Below the pieces are notes generated by a model, which saw only the letters and a list, made by a program, of their open reading frames with translations, was not told the origin of the DNA and ran no database searches. A program made the translations under genes and the position numbers. 64,000 nucleotides of DNA, from positions 2,230,648-2,294,647 of the forward strand of contig NC_089177.1 of NCBI RefSeq assembly GCF_947507565.1. The letters are read 5' to 3'. Positions 14,811 through 31,200 of the stretch are shown piece after piece. Each line of letters opens with the position of its first letter. Positions within the stretch are counted from its first letter, which is position 1. Source of the DNA: Oscarella lobularis. Taxonomy: Eukaryota > Porifera > Homoscleromorpha > Homosclerophorida > Oscarellidae.

Positions 14811-15050
14811 GCCCGTATATCCGGGTAGGGTAAACGGTTTTTCCTCGTTTTTTCTCAAAAAGCCGTTTACCCTACCCGGACATACGGGCATCAGAACAAC
14901 CGTACGATGTCCCGTATATGGTTTTTACGTTTTTTCCTAGAGGCCGTTTTCAACCCGGACATACGGGCATCAGGCTTATCAATTTTACCAATACGAAGGC
15001 CCGTATGTCCGGGTAGGGTAAACGCGGTTGCCCTACCCGGATATACGGGC
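14811..15050. repeat. Cluster of three related hairpins between KANSL3 and PSMB5
   Basis: Three inverted repeats share arms of the form GCCCGTATRTCCGGGTAGGG. The first is 14811-14889, with long arms and a T-rich loop. The second is 14909-14968, imperfect. The third is 14999-15050, with a very short loop. The first and third are preceded by near-identical 15-base leads (CCAATACTAAG and CCAATACGAAG), and arms end ATACGGGCATCA. They resemble a small foldback element or MITE family that multiplied in place. No open reading frame is present. The rest of the 14615-15085 gap shows nothing else recognisable apart from GTGATATCA direct repeats just upstream. Confidence 0.85.
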
Positions 15051-15085
15051 ATCATACTTCCTTACGTAGCCAAAAAGGTAGAGTA

Positions 15086-16217
15086 ATGGCGTTGCTCATC
15101 GACGAACACAAATGCAGATCGAGCGCCGATTGTCTACAATGGAACAATGACAGCAGGTTGATCGACGAGGCGGAGCACGTCGATGTGAGGCCCCTCAAAC
15201 CTGGTGGCCCGTTCGCTCTTCCTGCCCACGAATCGGTAGCGCAAAACGTTCTCGCATCGTCGCACGGCCAGCGTCTACTCCCTCTCTCTTTAGCCGATCG
15301 ATTTTCTGAAGAGATTTAGCGACGACGGCGACGGCAACGTGAAAATTCGTTTCGAACACGGAACGACGACGCTCGCCTTCAAATTCGAACACGGCGTCAT
15401 CGTTGCCGTCGATTCGAGAGCGACGGCCGGATCGTGGATAGGCAAGAAAGAAAAAATTCGATTAATTAATTAATTATATTTAATTAATTAATTATTTTTA
15501 CAGCTTCGCAAACGGTGAAAAAGGTTATTGAGATCAATCCTTACCTGTTGGGAACGATGGCCGGAGGGGCGGCCGATTGCTCGTTCTGGGAGCGAGACTT
15601 GGCATACCGGTGCAGGTCACTTGCTCCAGCCTTATTTATGCTTCGACTTTCATCTGAAAGTTCAGGTTGTATGAACTGCGCAACGGGGAGCGGATATCAG
15701 TGGCGGCGGCGTCAAAAGTCCTATTGAATACCTTGAACTATTTCAGGGGTATGGGCTTGTCTGTGGGCACGATGATATGCGGTTGGGACAAGAAGGTAAA
15801 GAGAGACGGGGAGATAGCCATTATATAAGGGCGGCGTTAGAATTATCTCTTTCTTCCAGGGACCCGGGCTCTATTACGTCGATAGCGGTGGCCAGCGACT
15901 CACTCACCACGTGTTTTCCGTCGGATCAGGGTCGACGTACGCGTACGGGATTATTGATAGCACGTACCGATGGGACATGTCCGTCGAGGAGGCGTACGAC
16001 TTGGGCAAGCGTGCCATCTATCACGCGACGCATAGGGATGCGTACAGCGGCGGCGTGGTCAACTGTAAGAAAAGAGTCGAAATCAAATAGATAGATATCA
16101 TTACGAGCTATATTTTTTTTAGTGTACCATGTAAAGGAGACGGGATGGATAAAGGTGTCGCAGACTGACGTCGCCGTGTTGCACTATCAGTACGCAGAGG
16201 AAAAGATGAAGAAGTGA
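15086..16217 (+). CDS. PSMB5: 20S proteasome subunit beta type-5 (chymotrypsin-like activity)
   Basis: PSMB5 is the beta5 catalytic subunit of the 20S core. The ATG at 15086 begins [10 protein letters not shown]; exon 1 is about 15086-15235. Exon 2 (15294-15441) encodes the end of the propeptide and the mature N-terminus after HG at TTTLAFKF, where threonine-1 is the nucleophile, followed by [13 protein letters not shown]. Later blocks are [60 protein letters not shown] and [11 protein letters not shown]-type sequence. The end is YAEEKMKK with a stop at 16215-16217. The intron after exon 2 begins GCAAGA, so it is a GC-AG intron. The 3' end faces SACM1L. Confidence 0.95.
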
Positions 16218-16255
16218 GAGTATCAGAGGAGGCACACGAACAACAATAGGAGTCC

Positions 16256-16261
16256 AATAAA
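16256..16261 (+). promoter_or_regulatory. Putative polyadenylation signal of PSMB5
   Basis: AATAAA lies 38 bases after the PSMB5 stop, within the 165-base gap before the convergent SACM1L stop. Confidence 0.5.
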
Positions 16262-16382
16262 GAAGAGGAAAACAAGACTCTTAGTGTCAATTGTTCAGTT
16301 TTTTGTCTAACTAAGAGAAAGAACCAACTGATCCCACTGACCTTTGATAGGGCGCGCGTCAATTTCATACTTCCAATATCTG

Positions 16383-19306
16383 TCATAAGGCGAAGGCCTT
16401 TCCGTCGATTGTGAGCCGAGGAGAGTCGACGAGATCGTAGCCATAGATAGCAGCAAGTCGAGCCGTTATCATGATCAGTACGCCCCAGAATAGTATGTAG
16501 ATGAGTTGCCACATCCACTCAGCTAAAAGATTGCAGTGTGTATACAGTCCACGCGTTGAAGAAAGTGTCACTCACTTGTCGGTATAATGAGACTGATGAT
16601 GAGCATGGAAAGAACGAAAAGAAAGATCGTCGGCAGCTAGACAGATACAGAATCTTTGCAAACGGACGTCTGAGTGTGTGAGTGCGCGTGTACCACTGCT
16701 AAATGCCAGCCTTGTCGCTTGGTCAGACGACGTTGATTTCCTTCTAGGACATCGACAGTGTAGTTGCCAAGAAATAAGTCCATTGAATCCTACCAATGCA
16801 GCAATCTCACGTCATATGTCCATATAATAGGCAATATACATGTATACCTGTCTGAATCCGTCCCGAAAATTGTTGAACAGATAGCGAACGCTTGACTTGT
16901 AGCCGTCCTGCAAAGCTCCAGCTATTGATCTCTTTCCGGTTCTTATTAGCTAAGCAATCAACGAAAGGTTGCCCAAGCCGAGAGACCCTCTTCGTACCTG
17001 GTGAAGTCTGATTTCAATGCTCCAGTTCCAGTGTACTGCATAGCTATAGAGTCCCCATTGTCAGCCCAGACTGAAGAAAGAAAACGTCATGCTCGTCTAA
17101 AGGAAGTGGTCACCATACTATTCTTGAAGGTAAAATCAAAATCTTTGTGGCTTTCCAACGGTTCCCCGACAGCTAAAATTCCAAACGTCTACACAAAGAA
17201 CTCTAACCGTAATCTCCAAAGACATCAGTCTGCAACCTCGAGCTGCTGTTGTAGGCACGTTCTAGCTAGCAATCCTTGAACGACGTTCGTGCTAAAAACG
17301 ACAACGCTGAAGGGTGGACACAGTGGATTACCGTACTCATATCTCACCGATCTAAACAGTCGAGGCAATTTGTTCTGAAAATTCCCTCCTGTTGCACTTC
17401 ATCGACTCCAGAGTCTCCTCTCGGATCTACTAGAAAATGCCTAAGAAGAAATTCTTAATCAAAGCAATTAGGATATCGATCTGTTTGACTTCATTCGCTC
17501 TCTCTCGTTTTTCAGATCATTCAGCAGAATAGACAGCTTGTCCCAGCGCATATTTTTGCACTGATGATGAAAATCAAACGCGTGATATCTATAAGAGACG
17601 CGTAACCGATCAGGAAGCCCCCATTCGTCGTCTCCTTTCTACTTCAAAACGGAATCATCACTTAATTTCTCTGCCTCGCGCGAAAACCGATTTCCAAGGG
17701 GTTGTTCAGACCCCTTTTGATTAATCTATAATTAAGGAGAAACGTCACTTCAAAAACACTCTGAGAGAGAGGGCTCTTAGACCAGATCGATTGCTACTAG
17801 TCGACCATAAAAGGAATGCTGCATTTCAATGTGCTTCTGGAACGATTTCGTCTGATCCACGTCATCGGCTATCAAGGGCTTGGGTTTGTATGATAAATTC
17901 GGTTTCTGGCTCCAGACAAGAGGAATAGAACCCCGAACCTAAGAGAACAACTATTTAGAGTCGCGTGGCCATTCGAGACTACAGACTCATAGTGGCATAT
18001 AATAAAATAAACAGGTACAGTACTGTGTATTACTTGAACAAAAGAAGCTTTAGCTCCGTTGTAGAAAACAATTTGCTCCGTTTCTACGGTGTTCGCCGCG
18101 TGACCATCAACGTCAATTCCTCGTCGATAGTATCGTACCCCTGTTGATTCCAACTGTCATCCTAATCAATGAAGTAACCAGTGCACGGTACCCGCTCTCA
18201 ATGAACTTCTCCTCGAAATAAGAAGAAACTGGAATTTCTTCTCATTGATGACACATTCTCGAAAGGATATGACTGCAGAACAAAAAAATGTCAAGGATAA
18301 TATTTATATGAAGAAAAGGGACATGGCTATTCAAGAAAAGATACAGCCATGTAAAATGGGCAAGGCAAAACGAGAGAGCTGAAAGAGAAAATCACCAGCA
18401 AACTGACGTCTACGATTTGTTCCTTTACTTCGCGCTGAGACGATATCTCCTGTAGCAAATATCTATTCCAAACGAAGTGACTCGCCGCCTACAAAGAGAC
18501 TGCAAACTCGTACGACCATCGGAAGGGAGATGACAAGGAGGCACCCTTTCAAATAGAGAAACGTCTTTGAATTCTGAGCCGGCATTACGAATTCGCTGGA
18601 GCGTGTGACTCAAGTCGTACGCCGTGCAAAAATAGAAACTCTCCGTGGAAAGAACCGACTTCACCATATTCAAATAGGCGGCATTATTTTTCGTCTGTAG
18701 AAAAAATGATTACGACGACGACGACGACGACGACGACATTTGCAAATGACGTGTACTTGAATTTCAGTCAAGTGCCTCGACGATCGAGAAAAAGAAATAA
18801 CGTCCGTTTCGGTTATCTTCCATATGGGATGACCGTCGATCTGTCCGACCTGCTGTCGCTTTGTAATGACAATCAGATAGCGACCTGTAAAATGGAATCT
18901 TGACATTCTATAATAATCGTTTTTACAGACACGTCGTCTAAGTAGCCCCAAATTAAACTCGATCTTCTTTCTCTACTGTACACTTGACTTCCAACAATTG
19001 CTCACCTGCTATGAGTCGAATGATGCCCACGACACCGAAGATCTGCTGGATGCTCGCCGTGGGCGGTGCGGACGTCGTATTTCCTGTGCGAGTAAAATTC
19101 TGGTCGCTCTGCTTTGCGCTGCTTTTGCTTTGTCTTACTTATGAGCCGAATTTCGTCCGTTGATCGATCGATCTCGAGCATCTCCTTCTCCTGATCTCCT
19201 GCAATGGCGAATGCGTCGTGCGTCGTGTATCTACACAAAGATCGCGTGATGTAGCGCCAAAACGCGTGAACGGAGCGCACAGGCGAAGGCGTTCGTGGAC
19301 GGCCAT
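16383..19306 (-). CDS. SACM1L: Phosphatidylinositol-3-phosphatase SAC1
   Basis: SAC1 is an ER/Golgi integral membrane phosphatase acting mainly on PI4P. The ATG at 19306 gives MAVHERLRL, which joins after a short intron to [20 protein letters not shown] and DRSTDEIRL, aligning with the human N-terminus. Later exons give [68 protein letters not shown] and [12 protein letters not shown]. The catalytic CX5R loop is NCLDCLDR followed by T (about 17355-17330 region). Near the C-terminus are [20 protein letters not shown] and two membrane helices ([19 protein letters not shown] and [16 protein letters not shown]), then [14 protein letters not shown] and a stop at 16383-16385. Many short exons with small introns; no break seen. 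Confidence 0.93.
18712..18737. repeat. (ACG)n trinucleotide run in a SACM1L intron
   Basis: About nine ACG units lie in the intron between the exon ending LTEIQ and the one starting TKNNAAYL. In reverse frame it would encode poly-arginine, but splice sites place it in the intron. Confidence 0.85.
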
Positions 19307-19870
19307 TGCTCTAGTTCTCCGGGACTTGAACATGGCACACGTCCTACCACGTGCGTCGATTTTTCGTCGTTTTGGGACGTTTCCTGTCGCTTTAGCGGGC
19401 CAAAAATGGCGAATCGAGTAAATAGATTTCTGTATCTATGGTCTGAAAGCTTTGAATATGGCGTCTGTAGGAAAGGAATGGCGAGAAGTGGAAACGAGTA
19501 CGGTCCACTTACTGATTTGCCCGATTGGTCGTACGCAGGTAAAAATGGGTCACCTATTGAACAGCAGCAGCAGACCGTGACACACTTTCGGGCCCTCACC
19601 TAAACGATTTCCGAAAATATTCGTTTCACTTACTTGATCTGCACAGATGGTCGACCCGCTCCCGAATCAAAAGCAAAAGTGATAAGAAAACGTCGTCAAG
19701 AACACCTCGCGGTAGGAGGAAATGGGTAGAAACGAGAGAAAAGTCCTCCATAATCTGTTCGGAGCAGGAAAGAATAAAGACGCTCTTGGACGACGAGCAA
19801 CAGGCAGTCTGAACGATGCACACAACAATAGAAAAGCTGTACACAGTACCAATACGAAATAACCAACAGA
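19307..19870. other. Intergenic: SACM1L 5' side and syntaxin 16 3' side
   Basis: This 560-base gap lies between two minus-strand genes. It should hold the SACM1L promoter and the syntaxin 16 3' UTR. Only short unsupported open frames are visible; I recognise no RNA gene or repeat. Confidence 0.6.
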
Positions 19871-23084
<3,214 letters not shown>

Positions 23085-23112
23085 TTTCAGTAGGCTAACG
23101 TGCGTTACAAAC

Positions 23113-25057
23113 ATGGAAAACGATTCGTCCCCATTTCTGATGGAAATGAAAGAGACCGAAAAATCGGTCGAAGACGTCGAGCCGATAGAGTCGGAAAGAA
23201 AATCAAAAGAAGAAACAGTCCCTAAAGAAGAAATAAAACTCAAGAAGAAAATCGGACTCATGCACGCAATCGGAATGATGGCAGGTGGAATAATCGGCTC
23301 GGGCATTTTCTTCACACCGCACACCATCTACTCCCTATCGGGATCGGTCGGCATGTCGATGGCGGTGTGGATCGTCTCGGGTCTAATCGCACTCGGCGGC
23401 GGTCTTTGCTATTGCGAACTCGGCGTCGCCTTTCCGGAATCGGGCGCCGAGTACGTCTACCTGAACGCCGCCTACGGGCCCGCCATCGCTTTCCAGTTTC
23501 TCTGGATGGCGTTCATTCTCATTCGTCCCGTCAGCCAGGCGACGATAACGCTCGCTTTCGCCGTTCACGTCGCCCAGCCGTTCTACGAGAAGGGCTGCGA
23601 GCCGGACGGGTGGGCCGTCTCGCTCATAGGAATCGCGCTCACCGGTACGACGAACTTTCGTCCTACGGCACTCCGTTTTTCTACTCCGCGATTTGTCTCT
23701 ATAGTTTTTCTCGGCATTCTGAGTGCTCGATCGGTCAAGGCATCCGTGGTGCTACAGAGTTGGCTAGCGGCTTTCAAGGTCGTTGCTCTCGCCATCATTG
23801 TTGGCCTTGCCATCTATTGGCTTTCCAAAGGTACGAATGCCTTGTATTGTCGCCGTTGCCGCCGTTGCCCGACTCACTTTTTTATCCTCAGGCGAAACCG
23901 GCAGTATAACTGAAAAGTTCGATCACACTACATCGTCGGTTGGAAAAATCAGTCTCGCGTTTTATCAATCGCTTTGGGCCTACGACGGATGGTTACTAAC
24001 TTTTCACAATAGTTATAGTATTTATACTTTTTACTGAAGGAACGCTCTCAACTTTGTCGCAGAAGAAATCCCTAATCCTCCCAAGTACGTACAGTAAATA
24101 TATCTCAAAATAGCGCGCGGTTTACACCTTTTACTGCGCAGAAATTTTCCTCGGGCAGCCGCTTCGGCTGTTTTTCTTGTCATTGGCTGCTACGTCTGTG
24201 TCAATATTGCCTACTTTGTTCTTCTCACGAGAGAGGAATTTCTGCTCAGTCCAGCCGTAGCTATCGTAAGATCGTCTCCAACTGACTGCGTTTTGTAACA
24301 CGTCATCTTTTTCCTAAGACAATCGGTGAAAAGGTTTGGGGAGATGCAGGTCTCATTGTCATGCCGCTAGCCGTCGCTCTGAGCTGTCTCGGAGCGTCGG
24401 CTTCGTCCTTGTTTGTTGCCTCTCGGTAACCTATCAACGAGCAGCTAAATAATTCTCGAGCTTTTGCCTTTAGACTCATATATGCTGCTGGTCGAAAAGG
24501 TCATCTGCCTTCGTTTTTGGGCCTCCTTCATCCTGACTATCGCAGTCCCATTCCGGCCATTCTATTTCAGGTTGTGCACTGTGTTTCTTACTCGATGTGT
24601 GCCTTAGAATTTTTGTACAGTCTATTCTCGCCAGTCTCTACATTCTGGTTGGCAACTATGACGTTCTCATTGACGCCTTTTCATTCGTGATTTGGATATT
24701 TTATCTTGCAACGTTCGTTTCCATTTACGTCATTCGCTACAGAATGCCAAATGCTCATAGACCGCACAAGGCAATTAGAGATAATGGTACACTGGTAATT
24801 GGGCATGCTCTAATTTTTTATTATTATAGGTATGGACCTGGTTGCCCGCAGTGATGATCATAGTGAGCATCTTCCTGATCGTCGTTCCAGTCATACAAGC
24901 TCCAATTTATCTTTTGACATTGCTTGGTTTTATACCGGGGTTCTTTTTCTACTTCGTAGTTCTTAGTGGGAGATGGAAGTTTTCTCTTCTGACGAAGGCT
25001 AATGGTAAGCTGACCTGCCACTCATTTATTCTAGCAGCAATTCTTTTTGCTCATTAG
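23113..25057 (+). CDS. SLC7-family (LAT/y+LAT-type) heteromeric amino acid transporter light chain
   Basis: The ATG at 23113 begins MENDSSPFLMEMKETEKSVE; a charged cytosolic N-terminus leads to LKKKIGLMHAIGMMAGGIIG, then SGIFFTP, the signature of LAT transporters (TM1). Further blocks are CYCELGVAFPESGAEYVYLN, FKVVALAIIVGLAIYW, FYQSLWAYDGW, VAEEIPNPPK, GASASSLFVASRLIYAAGRK, HLPSFLGLLHPDYRSPIPAI, and TM9-12 hydrophobic segments. A cysteine in the loop after TM3 (EKGCEPDGW) matches the residue that disulfide-links LATs to the SLC3 heavy chain. It exchanges amino acids across the plasma membrane; the substrate class is unresolved. The last exon is AAILFAH with a stop at 25055-25057. It starts 28 bases from the STX16 ATG on the opposite strand. 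Confidence 0.9.
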
Positions 25058-25177
25058 CTACTCTGAAAAGAATTGCTATACATTTGTGCAATTTGGGATG
25101 ATCAGCTGGGCCATCAGAATTATTCTCAAACTTTACACTGACTTAGCTTTAGTGTCTTCGATTTTATATGCCCACAA

Positions 25178-25183
25178 AATAAA
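25178..25183 (+). promoter_or_regulatory. Putative polyadenylation signal of the SLC7 gene
   Basis: AATAAA lies 121 bases after the transporter stop, in the 189-base gap before the convergent dynein stop. Confidence 0.45.
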
Positions 25184-25246
25184 ATATGTAAATACACAAG
25201 GAACCTCTATTTTTGCGTCGCGGAGTGCTTACCTGCACAAACACGT

Positions 25247-28200
25247 TTAGTGGCCAGCTTGGCAGACTAGCGCTGTGCCTCTCAGTATCCAATGATGAGG
25301 TGCCTCGTTTGCTGGCAGTTTCACCGTTGTCACCGTTCTAGCCAAGCCTCGCTCTGACGATTGGTATAAAGGACAATCAAAAACGTGACCAGGTTGAGAT
25401 GATTCCACCTAGACAATATAGATGCAGTAGGAGAGCAAAGATAAAGAAGGGCAAGTTACCTTTCCTGGAATAAATTGAATTTGAGGAAAGGCCTGAAAGT
25501 ATTTTGGCGACCTAAGATCCGTCAATTTTCCATCGTGCCATTCGGCACCCTCAAGAAAAAGTCCATGTACAAAGATTCCGATTTCAGGCGATGTGTTCTA
25601 AGAAATATTATTATTAAAAATAAAAGTAACAGCATTTAGGAACCTACAGTGCCTGGATAGTCATTAGACTGCAAAATTGTTTCAGTTACACGATGAGAAA
25701 AGTCCAGCTCATCGATAGGTAATTGATTTTTTCTTGCAAAACACTGCAAAACGGCGGTCAAAAGACCTAAGAAGAGAATTGCTATAATTATTCGCGCATT
25801 TCAACGACTATACCTTTAGGATAGAAAAAGGCAGACAACCAGAAAGACGACGGTATCACCATTTGATTAGAAGACGATTTCGAACGACCACTAGACGCTG
25901 CTACAGCTTTGAGAGCAGACAAAGCCGACGAGCTTTCTTCCGGATACAGAGAACCCCCAGAGCCCCAATCGCCCGCAGATGGGCGCAAGGCAAGGGCCCA
26001 TTGACGAAAAAAGTCGACACGACAAACAAGATTGCTAACCCACTTTCCAATAGTCAGAGAAGAAGCGTAGGAAACGCCAAGCCAAGACTGGGGAACTCGA
26101 CTGACGGAGAGAGACTCGAACACGTTCTGAAGCCCGTCGGACAAGACTTCTTCGCCCGTCAAGGTGGCGACAAGACTCTTCGCCGAACGTCTGACAGTGG
26201 ATAGGAGAGCGTTGAAACGACGCACTTCGTGGAGAAGAACGGTGTCAAGAGGACAGCAGGCGTAGGTTGGCACTTGTTGAGATTTGGAATCTTTTCTCGT
26301 TTCTCGACTGTAATCCAGGAAGTCGATATCGCGTTCCCTTACGGAATCGAACTCGGTGATGTCGTCAGGTAAGTGATCGAGAATTTCTTGAGCTTGTTGC
26401 AAGACCAAAACTTCGGTCGCCGTTCTTTGTTTCTCACCCGTTCGGGGCTGAATGCGTAGGACCGACTCGATGAGAAGTCGACGTTGGCTTTCACTGCGAA
26501 TTTCTTCGACAGAAGGATGCATGCCGAATATTTCTGGTTGATCCAAGAGAGGGAGAGACCGGATGTGTCGACAAAAATCCTCGAAACCCAGTCCGGTGTC
26601 GAGAATGGGATAATTCTAAAAGAGCCTGTATCTATGAATGAAAATATTTATATATAATCTTACCGGGCAATTCATAAAGCAGTTTGATTCGATGCGTTCC
26701 GAGTAGAATTCGGCGAGCAGTTCTTTCATGCACCGTCGGTCCCATTCGTCAGTGACCCGGCCTCCGTATACAACATCTCCGGTCATGCAGCGCAAAGCGT
26801 TCCAACGCACTTGTCCGCCAGACGAAACCAACGTATCTCTCAAGATGTGAACAGCCACCTGAAGAAAAGGAGATTGCCTATGCAGAATCGTTAGAGTCTA
26901 TATTCCGCTAATAGCACCTCTAAATCGGCTGTAGAGAATTCATAGGCGACGTTCCATCCCAACGATCCAAATTTCTTTCTTTCGACCACGACAGCGTGAA
27001 AGATGCAGAGGCTGTAGAGGAGTTGGCACCAGATCGGTCGATCTCGACCCCATTCGCTAGGATTGTCGCCAACTATAGTTGATTCTAGCACCGAAACGTT
27101 TTGCTGAAGGTTGGCGCTGATGCCTTCGGGAGGTTCCACTGTCACCTTCGTAGCGACGGAACCTCGTGCAATGAAATAAGAAAACAGGTCTGTGTCATTA
27201 CCTTGATTCCTCTTCTAAGTACTTGCTGAGGAAAAGACTTATTCGGCATTGAGCTGAGCCATAGCCGGAAAGTCGGGTTGACACTTCCAGTTGCTAGCCT
27301 AAAATAATCAGTATGCAGTGATATTTTACTGAGCACGCCGATTTTCGTCAAATCGAGGTATCTATCTATCTAATCAGGGTGACTGAGCGAGAGGGTGCCT
27401 AAACTTTTGTACGAGTCGTCTCTCCATCTTTGACTAACCCGGTGACGAGGTTTTCGAGTGCAGGCATCCACGACGCAGCGAGATGACAATTCTGAAGGAA
27501 GACCCACTTCTGCGATGCTATAGCCGATCGTTGAATCAATTCCTTCGCCATGTGACCTTGGTTGCGTCCCAGTGAAATCATGTCGAGAGACTGGGAGCTG
27601 CCCAATTCGCGTCGACTCAAACTCAACAATTGAGAAGCAGGATCACATCCTAGGAAGCAGGTCACAAACTATGCATTTCGCGTCTAAACAGATTGACGGC
27701 ACCTGCAGAAAGAATAAGAATAATAGGCTGAGTCGACGACGCTTTTTTCGCTACTTCCAGAAGATCAGCAACCGGCGACGAAACAAACTGGCTACCCATT
27801 TTTTCGGTAATAAACAGATGAACGCTTTCTAGTAAAGATTTCGGCCGAAGCGTCTTGATGACAAGAAGACGCTGAAAAGAGGTCAAGTGATTCCAGAAGG
27901 GATCCACGGACTGCTGTAATAGAAACGTGTAAGGATTCTCAGTCTCTTGGAGGGACGTAAAGAAAGTCGAGCTCTCGCTCAAACGAAAGCAGAGACCCGA
28001 CAAGGAGGAGAGCGCCTTCTCGAGACACTGGCAGTCCTTCCACGATTGCTCCGTCATCCAGGCGGGAAAAGGAGCGCATTCGTTGAGCTCTTCATTTCCT
28101 GGTGTAGACACGCTCATCGGTCGATGAATAATTGTCGAACGTCTCTTCTTCGTCGTTGGAGGAGACGGTACGTGTTTCGTCGACATTTTTCGAAGTCTGT

Positions 28201-31200
28201 CTCGAAGCGAAAGAGTCGAGTCAATCGTCTCGTTCCTGTACGCTGAACCCTGAAGAAAAACGTTCCATTCAGTATCCGTTATGTACGACTTTCCATCATC
28301 GACGTCGTTTGACGACGACACTCGTCTCAGTATGGACGAGCAGAGAAGAAACGCAAAGGGCAGGTGATGTTGAGCGAAGAGGCCTTGAACAGTTTCCTTA
28401 TAGATGGTGACGGTTAAATCGTCAACGATCTGACGAAGATGTTCGTCCAAGTCGGTGCCGTTCTCGTGACGACCGCAACAAGTGAAAAAGATGTCCTTGA
28501 ACCAGTTGAGAGAGAAATTATACATGACGTTGAGACGAGACAACTCGGATATGACGAAGTAGAGGATTGAACCTCGAGTAGCAACCTGTAAGAAGCAAGT
28601 GAAGTGCTTCTAAGCATTTCTATTGCATACTCCTACCGATAGATATTGGGCTCTCGCTTCTTCAAGCTGTCGTTGCGTCGCTCTCTTTTGCGCCACTCTA
28701 GAGCTCAGCTCTTCGGCTCGTTTCTTCGATTCTTGGAGCGTTTGAACGAGTTCCTGCCTATCCAGTATGTGGCCCTCTTCTGACTGCAGCAAATCGAGCA
28801 TTCGGTCTTCCAACGACGACAATTGAACGCGATCGGACGCTAAAGCTTTCGTCAGCTCGGCTCGCTGCTCTTCGAGCGTCGGACACTCCATCAAGACGAC
28901 GTCCGAGAGCAGTTGCTCTTTGAGAGCCTCAAAAGTGATGCTAAAATTGACGACGCTGACCAACGTGGAAAGCTCGGGAGGAAAATCAGGATTGGCTAAA
29001 GACGTGCACAGATAAAGCCTATAGAAAACAGAAACTACGTAGATAAGCACCATAAAACCAATACATAGACGTACCTAAATTCCGAGCTGTAGTTGATCAT
29101 TTGATCTCCAATACAAATGAATGACTCTCCGCTGCGAGTCACAATGTCTTTTCTCAACACCGGCTGAAGAGACGAATTGATCGATTCGCCGACGTTATGA
29201 AGAAGAACAGGTTGCCCAATCCGAATCGCTCTCTCGATCACTTGCATAAAGTTGACTTCGCTCGCGTCGACGACAATCAACCCATTTGGTTTCTCCAAAA
29301 TTTCGAGCCACTTCTGAGCCTGCCCTTGAGGATCGATGATCAACGGCCACTTTCCCTTACGCGTGACGAGAACTCCATTTTCGATGGAATGACTGTCGAG
29401 AGGAAGGCCCTGCTGATGCCACGTTTCTAATTCGACGTCAGTCGTCAGACTGGATATCATCGTGTGTCCATCGGAGAGACCGATATCGTATTCGACGTAC
29501 GACTCGCGCCACAGGGCCGTCAAATATTGCCGATAGGTGAACGAAAACGGACCGAGATAGGTCAGCGACGCGGCCGAGTAGAGAGCGTCGCCGTGGAGAC
29601 GCGACAAACGGCCTTCGAGATTGGCAAGCGACGACGACCAGCGAACCTCCTCTTCGGCGAGAGCCGAGACGAGAATTCGAGCGCGTTTGATTCTCAAACG
29701 CGATTGCTTCTGCTTTCGTTTCAACTCGTCTCGCTCTGCCGCGCTCGCGCCGTGCTTCTTCTCCAATTTAGCGAATTCCTCTTCGATGCCGGAAAGATTT
29801 TTCTGCTTCTCTTTCAATTCCGCCCGGGCCGACTGGAGTTCGTTGAGAGCGAGAGCGCACTTGCGCTTTTTCGGTTCGACGATCTTGAAGACTTCGACGT
29901 AGTGCTGCAGGGCCAAAACCCACGCGCAAATCGATCGACACGCCGCCGATACGCGACCGATGTGCTTCGGCGAGAATCCCTCGTGCGACGTGTACGCGCG
30001 AAGGTCGTCGAGCACCTGATCGGCGACGTTGTCCTTGTCGAACGAAACGAGCGAGTTGAGGAAGCTCGGATCGGCGAGCAATTGCTTCGCCGTCGTCCAA
30101 TCGGGCTTTCGCTTCAAAAGAACGCAAACTGCTGCCATTACATTCATGACCATTTCGGGCGGTTTCACGTAGACGCGTATCTCGGCAATGTCCGTTTTGT
30201 CGAGAGCGTCTAAGTTGAGCACGGCCGCTTCGAGAGCGGGAAACGCTTCGTCCAAGTCCCGCTGAGCGGCGAGAGCGTTCTCTTCGACCAGTCGCGTCTC
30301 CTCGGCCATTCTCGCCTCTTCTTCCTGAACGACGCTTCGGACTCGATCGATTGCCTCTTGCTCGCGAGCAAGCTCGGCGAGCAGGAGTTCGGTCGCTCGC
30401 GCCTTCTCGGCGATGACGGGACGAAGATGTTCCATTTCCCGCTGCATGACGTCGACGTTGCGACGCGCACTGCTCAGACAGTCGAGACCCGACTGCAATC
30501 GACGTCGCTGTTTCATCAAATTCGACTCGTTCGTTCGCAGGAGCGAAACGAAACGATTGACGAAGTGAAGAAAGGACGTCGGCGACGCGTAATACCGTCG
30601 ATTCAGCTCGTCGAAAAGTAGTCGGTTCGTTCCCCTGACCGAAAGATGAACGGCAACACACAAACGCGAAATATTCTAAAGCATAGTACATGTATAACTA
30701 TCTATGTAAATGAGCTACTATGTACCTCAAACATGTGCTCTCTCTTTTCGAGTTCGTAAAACAGCGACTGGGCGACGGACTGGAGCGCGTGCGGCGGCCA
30801 TTCGTCGTACCAATCTAACGTGCACTGTCGAAGTAGCGCCGGACAGAGAACGCATCGTCGTCGAAAGTGACTCTGAGCCGGACTCAATGCCAAGCAGACG
30901 TGAAGATTTCGTCTCACGGTGCGCACGAGTTTCTCGTAGACGACGTCGCGCGATTCTGCCGCCACCGCCGCCGCGTTTTCCGACGGCATGGCGGCGAGCA
31001 GCAATTCGAGTTCTTCGGCGTCGAACAGCTCGTAAATTTCGCCGGATGCGAGAAATTCGTTCAAATCCTCGACGACGTCGTCGCTCGTTAAATCGGCGTC
31101 GGTTAAAAGCAAGATGATCGATTTTCCGTCGACTCCCACGTCGCGGTAGAGTTTCTTTAGATCGTCGCGAAAGCTGTCGCGCGTCGCGTGTCCCGATTTC

